Positions 1 to 6,035 of a DNA stretch of 6,935 nucleotides are shown here, piece after piece. Within the stretch, counting starts at the first letter, position 1, and each line of letters begins with the position of its first letter. The notes under the pieces are model-generated. The model made no database searches. It had not been told where the DNA came from and worked only from the letters and a program-made list of their open reading frames with translations. Source of the DNA: an uncultured archaeon. Lineage in GTDB: Archaea; Halobacteriota; Methanosarcinia; Methanosarcinales; Methanoperedenaceae. The position numbers and the translations under genes are program-made. Location: the NCBI GenBank assembly GCA_902386085.1, contig CABMIA010000074.1:1-6935 (forward strand), in the 5' to 3' direction.

Positions 1-1410
1 ATCCTGAATCTTTCCACCCTTTCCATCCCAGGCCGGAAAGATGTCAAGCAGGGTGATGCCAAATCCTCCGGGCAGGGCGATCGAACTGCCTTTCATCAGG
101 TCGCGGGCGCTGTCTTCATCGACCAGCAGGCGGCTTAAGTACATGGTTTTATCATCCTGGTCAATGACATAGTACGGCTGCCCTGATAGGGATATGATAT
201 CAGATCTGAAGTGGATCGTATCCCCGTTATTGATATCGAGCACTTCGGAGGAGATGAGCTGGAAGGTTTTCAGCTGGACAAGATCGATGGTGGAACCTGC
301 GAAAACCGCATCAAGATTGAACCGCATAACCCAGCTATCACTTCGGCCGCTCAGGTTCATTCTATATTCGTAATCGTCGCCGGTTCTCAGCACCACGTCA
401 TCTATTTTCTCGCCGTTCCTCATCAGCAGGAATCTTGCGGACCTGGGATCATTCCTCGTATCGATTTCCAGGACGGTTATGGAATATCCTTCGGGAAGGA
501 TGAGGGTCTCACCATCCAATATCGAGATCTTATGCGAATCAACGAGCCATCGGCTGATTTTCATTGTACTGGCGTTGTGATCGATCACATGAAACGGCCG
601 CCCGAGCCATGCTATATCAAACTCGCCGTCTTCGCTTCTGTACATCGAAGTCTCGTAGACGAAAGAAGATGCAGGGATCTTTCTGGCATCGTTCACGCTG
701 AAATTGAGGGATTCATCTCCCCTGTCTTTATAAGCGTCGTATATCAGCCGGCCCAGTCTGTCTGACGATGTGGGATCGAATTCATGTATTTCAGGAGAGA
801 TCAGCATGAATGAACCCATATCAACTGAATACAGGAGCGGCTGGTCATCTATCGCCATGGTTAAAGATAACCTTTCCAGTACGAACCTCATAAACGTGTA
901 TTTCTGACCTTTCCAGTCCATTCCATATTCGTAGACCTCACCCTCACTCATCACCCTTTTATCTATTTCCATGCCGTATCGCATTATTGAAAACCTTGCG
1001 GACATATTTGAAGGGTAAACATCCTGCACCGAAATTGCAAATCCTTCAGGCAAGACCAGGGTTCCGGATTCTTTGTTAGTGTAATTATAATTTTTTTTCG
1101 CAAAATCGGTATAATAATCGATATAAAAGGTATTATTATCAACAAGCAGCCTGCTGATGTATATATCTGTATTATTCCGATTGACGATGCAGTATTTCCT
1201 TCCAGTTTCGATGTCATTGTATAACAGGCCCGGGCTGTTGAGCGGCGTTAGGTTGAAATCAAGAACTCCTATAGATGCCAGTATATTCCCCGCAGCTACA
1301 TCGTATTCCCTGATTACTGCGTCCCCCGAATTCCAGTCTGAAGAGGCGCCAGTCAACTGGGTCATCAATGCGATTGCCGCACAGAATGCAACCCTGAATC
1401 CGGTTTTCAT
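1..1410 (-). CDS. S-layer-related secreted protein with three S-layer duplication repeats, partial (C-terminus beyond window)
   Basis: An open frame of 470 codons reads from ATG at 1410 to the left edge without a stop, so the C-terminus is missing. Residues 1-24 look like a signal peptide: basic K2 and R6, a hydrophobic stretch VAFCAAIALM, then small residues GASS near a probable cleavage site. The rest holds three diverged repeats, each with an SR(L/W)LVD block (residues 86-91, 286-291, 426-431) followed by LP(E/G)G(F/Y) (120-124, 315-319, 446-450) and an aliphatic strand. Repeats 1 and 2 continue with ARF..MR.G..ID and YEY.M, and repeat 2 ends with FQLIS. This layout matches the S-layer duplication domain family (PF07752/TIGR01567) of Methanosarcinales envelope proteins. 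Several N-X-S/T sequons (for example N53, N92, N135, N236, N279, N352) fit an extracellular glycoprotein. The repeats are more diverged than in a main S-layer protein, so it may be a minor envelope or adhesion protein. An in-frame GTG at 1419 is an alternative start, but I see no strong SD for either; a leaderless or weak-SD start is possible. Confidence 0.8.
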   Translation of the reverse strand, partial: MKTGFRVAFCAAIALMTQLTGASSDWNSGDAVIREYDVAAGNILASIGVLDFNLTPLNSPGLLYNDIETGRKYCIVNRNNTDIYISRLLVDNNTFYIDYYTDFAKKNYNYTNKESGTLVLPEGFAISVQDVYPSNMSARFSIMRYGMEIDKRVMSEGEVYEYGMDWKGQKYTFMRFVLERLSLTMAIDDQPLLYSVDMGSFMLISPEIHEFDPTSSDRLGRLIYDAYKDRGDESLNFSVNDARKIPASSFVYETSMYRSEDGEFDIAWLGRPFHVIDHNASTMKISRWLVDSHKISILDGETLILPEGYSITVLEIDTRNDPRSARFLLMRNGEKIDDVVLRTGDDYEYRMNLSGRSDSWVMRFNLDAVFAGSTIDLVQLKTFQLISSEVLDINNGDTIHFRSDIISLSGQPYYVIDQDDKTMYLSRLLVDEDSARDLMKGSSIALPGGFGITLLDIFPAWDGKGGKIQD

Positions 1411-1445
1411 ATTTGTCACATTAAATTGGAGCGACTAATAGATAA

Positions 1446-1464
1446 GGTATAAGATATGGTATAA
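1446..1464. repeat. GGTATAA direct repeat in the leader of the S-layer-related gene
   Basis: GGTATAA occurs at 1446-1452 and again at 1458-1464, 12 bases apart start to start. It lies between the predicted transcription start of the leftward gene and its start codon. It may be chance in AT-rich DNA or a regulatory site. Confidence 0.3.
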
Positions 1465-1492
1465 TGAGAGAACCCGCAGCCCAAAAACCACT

Positions 1493-1503
1493 AAATATAT
1501 AAT
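1493..1503 (-). promoter_or_regulatory. TATA-like box for the leftward S-layer-related gene
   Basis: Read on the minus strand this is ATTATATATTT, a good match to an archaeal box A. Transcription would begin about 25 bases further left, near 1470, leaving an untranslated leader of roughly 60 bases before the ATG at 1410. The same AT-rich core also reads as a TATA-like element on the plus strand, so it could serve either direction. Inferred from sequence only. Confidence 0.45.
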
Positions 1504-1504
1504 C

Positions 1505-1521
1505 TACCGGGAAGTTACCGG
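1505..1521. repeat. TACCGG direct repeat, 11-bp period, in the divergent promoter region
   Basis: TACCGG is present at 1505-1510 and 1516-1521, one helical turn apart. It is the most GC-rich patch in an otherwise AT-rich intergenic region. On the minus strand the first copy sits directly upstream of the TATA-like box at 1493-1503, where TFB would contact a BRE. A protein bound here could therefore block leftward transcription. The placement is seen; the operator role is inferred. Confidence 0.4.
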
Positions 1522-1527
1522 TTGAAA

Positions 1528-1547
1528 CAATAGTTAAATAACTATTG
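1528..1547. promoter_or_regulatory. 20-bp inverted repeat, probable operator or promoter element upstream of the smc unit
   Basis: CAATAGTTAAATAACTATTG has two perfect 9-base inverted arms around an AA centre. The centre, TTAAATAA, also resembles an archaeal TATA box and would place a rightward start near 1565, about 95 bases before the first gene. An inverted repeat overlapping a box A is a common arrangement for dimeric transcription factors in archaea. It is not followed by a T-run, so a terminator is unlikely. Confidence 0.45.
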
Positions 1548-1650
1548 AAAATAATAGCGTCACCGAAACACTAATAACATAATACGATATGTCTATTGTG
1601 CAAAAAGTCATGACCAAAACCTATTTGACTGATTTTGCTTATTAGAGCAA

Positions 1651-1655
1651 GAGGG
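1651..1655 (+). promoter_or_regulatory. Shine-Dalgarno site deciding the start at 1662
   Basis: GAGGG lies six bases before ATG at 1662. The frame stays open upstream to a TTG at 1635, but that codon has no SD, and the nine extra residues would come from the leader. The ATG at 1662 is therefore preferred. Confidence 0.7.
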
Positions 1656-1661
1656 ATACAG

Positions 1662-2357
1662 ATGAGCACTGAAAGGGATATTATAATCGAAAGGCTTGAG
1701 CAAAAACTGGCTTCGCGTGATAAGGAGATTGAGAAGATGGTGGATTCGCTGCGGGAATCTATCATCGCTGAAATGGAAAAACGATTCGCTGACAAGATCA
1801 AGCTTCGGGAATCCACTCTTGATGAGGTCAGGATGAAATTCGGCGAGAAGGTCAATGAGATAATAGAGATGAATAAATCCCTTAGAGACTCCATACTCCA
1901 GCAGCGAAAATTAGAAACCGATTCAGTCCGCGATGCTGAAAAACGGATGGAACGGATCGAGCACAGGTTGATGGAACTTAACAGTGCTTATGACGGCGTC
2001 ATGAAAGAGCTTCTTGACCAGAAATCGATCATCCAGGAGATCAAGCCCAAAAAGCCTGCGCCTGTGAGAGAAGAACCAAAGCCAAAAGAAGTGGCAAAAC
2101 CCAGAGAAGAATTAAAGTCAGAAGTAAAGCCGGAAACAAAGCCTGCCGAGAAACCAAAGCCAAAAAGCGAGTACATAATCGCTGAAAATTACGTGCCCAG
2201 GGAAAAGAAAAAACAACCGGCCATTATAGAAGCGGACGAAGAGCCGCCTAAAGCCGAGGATAAACAAGAGGAAAAACCCTTAAAAAGACAGGAGGGCAAG
2301 AAGAGTGAAAGCCTGAAGGAAGGTGTGGTAATATTTGAAACCCAAAAAAAGAGGTAA
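1662..2357 (+). CDS. Coiled-coil protein with Lys/Pro/Glu-rich tail, encoded directly upstream of smc (unknown function)
   Basis: This 231-residue protein is not one I recognise by name. Residues 1-127 are almost entirely helical and charged, with heptad-like hydrophobic spacing and no proline, and should form a long coiled coil. It contains a recurring LR(E/D)S motif at 30-33, 48-51 and 74-77. From residue 128 it becomes a disordered-looking tail full of KP, EEPK and KPETK units. Three short aliphatic islands interrupt the tail: YIIAE at 171-175, AIIEAD at 187-192 and GVVIFET at 221-227. The protein ends in basic QKKR. There is no signal peptide or membrane segment, so it is probably cytoplasmic. 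The stop at 2355-2357 is three bases before the smc start, and the smc SD overlaps that stop, so the two are almost certainly co-translated. I infer an accessory role with SMC or the nucleoid. The start at 1662 rests on the GAGGG site. It is neither a clear ScpA/kleisin nor ScpB, since no winged-helix region is visible. Confidence 0.85.
   Translation: MSTERDIIIERLEQKLASRDKEIEKMVDSLRESIIAEMEKRFADKIKLRESTLDEVRMKFGEKVNEIIEMNKSLRDSILQQRKLETDSVRDAEKRMERIEHRLMELNSAYDGVMKELLDQKSIIQEIKPKKPAPVREEPKPKEVAKPREELKSEVKPETKPAEKPKPKSEYIIAENYVPREKKKQPAIIEADEEPPKAEDKQEEKPLKRQEGKKSESLKEGVVIFETQKKR
2351..2355 (+). promoter_or_regulatory. Shine-Dalgarno site for smc overlapping the upstream stop codon
   Basis: GAGGT precedes the TTG start of smc by five bases, and its last T is the first base of the upstream TAA stop. 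A ribosome ending the first gene stops on the smc SD, which suggests translational coupling. Confidence 0.7.
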
Positions 2358-2360
2358 ATA

Positions 2361-5300
2361 TTGCATATCAGAGAGATTGAGCTTCAAAACTTCAAATCCT
2401 TCGGTAAAAAAGTAAAAATTCCCTTTTTTGATGATTTCACTACGATATCGGGCCCCAATGGAAGCGGGAAATCCAATATAATCGACGGCATCCTTTTTGC
2501 ACTCGGCCTCTCAAATTCAAGAGTTATGAGGGCCGAGAAACTCACAGACCTCATTTTCAATGCTGACAGCGGGAGAAAAGATTTCGCCCAGGTGACCATC
2601 CGCTTTGATAATACCGACCGCGAGATGCCTATAGACTCGGATGAGATCGTGATCACACGAAAAGTAAGGCAGACCGAGTCCGGATATTACAGTTACTATT
2701 ATTTTAATGATACTCCGGTCAGCTTATCCGATGTCCATAACCACCTGTCCCGTGCCAAGATAACACCCGAGGGTTATAATGTGGTAATGCAGGGTGATGT
2801 CACACACATTATTGAAATGACCTCTACAGAACGGAGGAAAATAATTGACGAGATCGCGGGAGTGGCAGAGTTCGATGAGAAAAAAGACCAGGCCCTCAAT
2901 GAACTTGATATCGTCAGGGAGCGCATTGAACGGGTGGATATCATCCTGGCAGAAGTGGATGACCAGATGGCGAAACTCCAGCAGGAGCGCGACCAGGCTT
3001 TAAAATACCAGTCCCTGCGCGATGAGAAAAGAAAATACGAAGGGTATGTGCTGCTTGCCAGGCTCAAGGATGCAAGAAATGAACTGGACAGGCTGGCATC
3101 CGAAATCCAGGACAAAGAGAAGAGAAAAGAAGACCTCGAAAAGCAGGTGGATGAGCGCAAAAAAGAACTGTGCGAGCTTGAAGAAAAACTTTCGGATCTG
3201 AATTCAGCGATACTGCAAAAAGGCGAGAATGAACAGATAACTCTCAAAAAAGAGATTGAATCCATTAAGGGTGAGATATCCCGATGCAATAGCACAATCG
3301 AGCTTTCTGAGGGCGAGATAAGCGACATTGAGGCCCAGCGAAGAAAAGCATTCATCGAGATAGATGCCACCCAGGGAAAAGTGGCTGAACTTAACAATAA
3401 ATTAAGCGAAGAAAATTTGAGAAAAGAAACCCTCGCAAACGAGGCCGGCAACAAAAATACTCAACTGCTGGTTGTGAGGAGTAAGATCGCTGAAGTTGAT
3501 GAGAAATTTGCAAAGACACGGGATACACTTTCAGAAAGAAAAGCTGCGCTTGAGGCCGGCAAGAATGAAAAGAACGAACTCATGCGCGAGGAAGACCGCC
3601 TGCTTGATGCGATACGCCGGAAATCGTCCGAGGCGCGGGATATGGAGCTTGAGATACAGGACTCACAATCAAAAATACAATCAGCTGATTTTGATGCCAA
3701 CAATGTCAAAGCCCGGAAAGAAGAAATAAACGCCAGTAAGCAGGAGCTTACAAAAGATGTGTTTGATCTTGAGAAAAACAGGGTGCAGATAAAAGGTGTG
3801 ATAACAGACCTTGAAAGCCAGCTCAGGACATTCCAGCAGGAATACGCAAAGTCCGAGGCGCGCATTAAAATGGCGAAGGATATGAGTTACAGCGAGCCGG
3901 TAGAATCCATCCTCCGCGCAAAGAAAAACAAGGAACTTCCGGGCATCTACGGCACGATAGCCGGGCTTGGGAAAGTTGACAAGGAATATGCTACCGCGCT
4001 TGAGATTGCCGCGGGTTCGCGGATGCAGGCAGTGGTCGTGGATAACGACGAGGATGCCGCGCGGGCTATCACGTATCTTAAGGAACGGCGCCTCGGCAGG
4101 GTTACATTCCTGCCTCTAAACAGAATGGAACCTATGCAGCCTCTTCCGAAAACGTCAAAAGAAGGCGTCATCGACTACGCGATCAACCTTGTTGAGTATG
4201 ACAGTAAGCTTGACCCTGCATTCTGGTACGTTTTCCGCGATACGTTATTTTCAGATGACCTTGCGACCGCGCGGCGGATAATGGGCGGGAAACGCCTTGT
4301 TACGCTTGATGGGGAATTGATCGAGAAAGCCGGGGCGATGACAGGCGGCACTATCAGGTCAAAACTCTCATTCGCAAGCGGGGAAGAGGAGAACCTAAGG
4401 AAAATCGCAGAAGAGATAGCTGAGTATGAAGGAAGGCGAAAATCTGCTGTTGCAAAATTTGAGAAGATCGAAGGACATCTTGAGTCTATCAAGACAGAAT
4501 CAAGGAATTTCGATAATGAGATTGCAAAGCTTGAGATGCAGATGACCGAGATCAAGAGCAGGGGCACAAGGCTTTCTGAAATAATAGAAGCAAGGAAAAA
4601 ACAGATAAAGGAAATCGAGGATGCCCGCATAGAGATAAAGAAGCAGATGGATGGCATCGAGGAGCGCAAACGCGAAAAAGATGCTGCGATAAGCGCTTTG
4701 CTTGAGGAAATAAATAAGATCGAGGAACTCCTGTCAGGCTCCGAGGTTCCGGAGCTGTCAGCAAAAGCTTCGAAGATAGAGGAAGAGATAGACCGCCTTG
4801 AATCAAGATTGCGGGATATCGAGGCCGGGATAAATGCCATAACCCTTGACAGGAAATACGCGCAGGCGAAAATCGATGAGACTAAAGAGAGGTTGTCCCT
4901 TCTTGATAAAAAGAAAAACGACCTGCGCGGTAAAATAAATGCCCAGCGTGAACGGATAACAGCCCTGGAATCTGATCTTAATACCAGGAACCTCAGGGAA
5001 AAAGAACTGGGGGGAGAACTCCTGGAACTTCAAAAGGAGCGGCAGTTGGTGCAGACAGAACAGTCTTCGCGCAAGGAAAGGCTTGAGGATGCCCGGAGAC
5101 TGTTTTCCGAACTGGAAAGGAATATGCTCGCCCTGAATTCAACAAAAGATGCGCTCACTGAGCAGATAATAAGCCTGGATAATGAGATAGCAGAGCGCGG
5201 CTTGAACCGCGATGAAGAAGTTCCGTCGTCTGAGGCAATCGCTTCACGAATCTCCGCGCTTACGCGGGCGATGGACAAGCTTGAGCCTGTCAACATGAGG

Positions 5301-5870
5301 GCGATTGATGAATATAACGAGGTCGAGAGAAGACAAAAGGACTTAAAATCAAAGCGTGACACGCTGTTCCATGAACGGGAAGAGATACTGCTGCGGATAA
5401 AGAAATGCGAAGAGATGAAAAAAGAAGCTTTCATGAATGCTTTCAACGGTGTGAATGCGCAGTTCAAACAGGTCTTTGCCGAGCTATCGGAAGGAAGCGG
5501 TGAACTTTTCCTTGAAAAACCTGACGAGCCGTTCACAGGCGGGTTAACGATAAAAGCCCAGCCGTCGGAGAAAACACTGCAGCGGCTTGAAGCAATGTCC
5601 GGAGGCGAAAAAAGCCTTACTGCGCTATCCCTCCTTTTCGCTATCCAGCAGTACAGGCCAGCGCCGTTCTATGCCTTTGACGAGATCGATATGTTCCTTG
5701 ATGGCGTGAATGCAGAGAGGGTGGCAAAACGCATCCAGAAATCCGCTGCCAATGCCCAGTTTATTTTGGTGTCCCTGAGAAAGCCTATGATAGAGGCTGC
5801 GAAGAGGACGGTCGGGGTTGCGATGCAGGAAAGCAACATATCGAGTATTACGGGGATCAAGTTGAATTGA
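2361..5870 (+). CDS. smc: Chromosome segregation protein SMC
   Basis: Full-length 1169-residue SMC ATPase, normal for the family. It forms a V-shaped dimer that organises and segregates the chromosome by ATP-driven DNA loop handling, usually with a kleisin partner. Visible parts in order: N-terminal MHIREIELQNFKSFG; Walker A GPNGSGKS at 31-38 (K37); Q-loop VVMQGD with Q144; a long coiled-coil arm from about 160 to 515; a globular hinge from about 520 to 665, beginning LPGIYGTIAGLG and ending with the glycine-rich GAMTGGT; the returning coiled coil to about 1020; ABC signature MSGGEKS at 1079-1085; Walker B FYAFDEID with D1107 and catalytic E1108; D-loop MFLDG; and SLRKPM in place of the bacterial switch THRKG. 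All ATPase residues are intact, so the protein should be active. The start is TTG at 2361, supported by GAGGT five bases upstream and by the match of MHIREIE to archaeal SMC N-termini. It follows the coiled-coil gene by three bases. No scpA or scpB follows it within the window. Confidence 0.98.
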   Translation: MHIREIELQNFKSFGKKVKIPFFDDFTTISGPNGSGKSNIIDGILFALGLSNSRVMRAEKLTDLIFNADSGRKDFAQVTIRFDNTDREMPIDSDEIVITRKVRQTESGYYSYYYFNDTPVSLSDVHNHLSRAKITPEGYNVVMQGDVTHIIEMTSTERRKIIDEIAGVAEFDEKKDQALNELDIVRERIERVDIILAEVDDQMAKLQQERDQALKYQSLRDEKRKYEGYVLLARLKDARNELDRLASEIQDKEKRKEDLEKQVDERKKELCELEEKLSDLNSAILQKGENEQITLKKEIESIKGEISRCNSTIELSEGEISDIEAQRRKAFIEIDATQGKVAELNNKLSEENLRKETLANEAGNKNTQLLVVRSKIAEVDEKFAKTRDTLSERKAALEAGKNEKNELMREEDRLLDAIRRKSSEARDMELEIQDSQSKIQSADFDANNVKARKEEINASKQELTKDVFDLEKNRVQIKGVITDLESQLRTFQQEYAKSEARIKMAKDMSYSEPVESILRAKKNKELPGIYGTIAGLGKVDKEYATALEIAAGSRMQAVVVDNDEDAARAITYLKERRLGRVTFLPLNRMEPMQPLPKTSKEGVIDYAINLVEYDSKLDPAFWYVFRDTLFSDDLATARRIMGGKRLVTLDGELIEKAGAMTGGTIRSKLSFASGEEENLRKIAEEIAEYEGRRKSAVAKFEKIEGHLESIKTESRNFDNEIAKLEMQMTEIKSRGTRLSEIIEARKKQIKEIEDARIEIKKQMDGIEERKREKDAAISALLEEINKIEELLSGSEVPELSAKASKIEEEIDRLESRLRDIEAGINAITLDRKYAQAKIDETKERLSLLDKKKNDLRGKINAQRERITALESDLNTRNLREKELGGELLELQKERQLVQTEQSSRKERLEDARRLFSELERNMLALNSTKDALTEQIISLDNEIAERGLNRDEEVPSSEAIASRISALTRAMDKLEPVNMRAIDEYNEVERRQKDLKSKRDTLFHEREEILLRIKKCEEMKKEAFMNAFNGVNAQFKQVFAELSEGSGELFLEKPDEPFTGGLTIKAQPSEKTLQRLEAMSGGEKSLTALSLLFAIQQYRPAPFYAFDEIDMFLDGVNAERVAKRIQKSAANAQFILVSLRKPMIEAAKRTVGVAMQESNISSITGIKLN

Positions 5871-5982
5871 GGGACAAAGATTTCTGCGGCTGCGATTTGC
5901 GAACTTTGCGGTAATATCGCCGGACTTGTGCCAAGTTCGTTGTTGTGTCGGTCGGGAGCCCCCGATAGAGGGACGCCAAAAA
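5871..5982. other. Convergent intergenic spacer rich in short repeats
   Basis: Between the smc stop and the terminator hairpin there is no gene I can support. The stretch contains four TGCG words (5885, 5891, 5898, 5907). It also has inverted arms CGAACTT (5900-5906) and AAGTTCG (5933-5939), and a small TCGGG/CCCGA stem at 5952-5965. The word TTGTGCC (5926-5932) recurs at 5986 and 6039. The plus frame is open by chance or decay for 42 codons after the smc TGA, with no ATG start. It could be a small decayed repeat element; I recognise no known family. Confidence 0.4.
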
Positions 5983-6014
5983 TTTTTGTGCCTAAATAGG
6001 CACAATCAATTTTG
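5983..6014. terminator. Bidirectional terminator hairpin between smc and the RPA-associated gene
   Basis: TTGTGCCTAAATAGGCACAA at 5986-6005 is an inverted repeat with 9-base arms around AA; a realistic RNA hairpin has an 8-bp stem and a four-base loop. On the plus strand it is followed by TCAATTTT, and on the minus strand the stem is followed by AAATTTTTGG. Either transcript would therefore end in a hairpin plus U-tract. This position between two converging genes is where a shared terminator is expected. Confidence 0.65.
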
Positions 6015-6035
6015 GAGAACTCGAATGAGAGCACT

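Noticed and set aside
211..765. Plus-strand open frame of 184 codons
   Set aside because: It is antisense to the S-layer-related gene, whose minus frame runs 470 codons with signal peptide and repeats. The plus product has no recognisable features.
1528..1547. Inverted repeat read as a terminator
   Set aside because: No gene ends here (both neighbours diverge) and no T-run follows, so an operator or promoter role fits better.
1589..1645. Possible 18-codon leader peptide, ATG at 1589
   Set aside because: No SD precedes it and its composition suggests nothing; in AT-rich leaders such frames are expected by chance.
1635..1661. TTG start extending the coiled-coil gene by nine residues
   Set aside because: No SD in front of TTG, while ATG at 1662 has GAGGG at good spacing.
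2043..2166. KP-rich DNA segment considered as a tandem DNA repeat or CRISPR-like array
   Set aside because: The units are irregular at the DNA level and make sense as a low-complexity protein tail in the open frame.
2774..3454. Long minus-strand open frame within smc (also 3461-3865, 4175-4840, 5030-5536)
   Set aside because: These are serine- and leucine-rich mirror frames of the Glu/Lys-rich coiled coil, with no SD or family features; smc is certain on the other strand.
5868..5999. Recoded stop (selenocysteine or pyrrolysine) at the smc end
   Set aside because: Pyrrolysine uses UAG, not UGA; no SECIS-like element is evident, and the SMC C-terminus is already complete.
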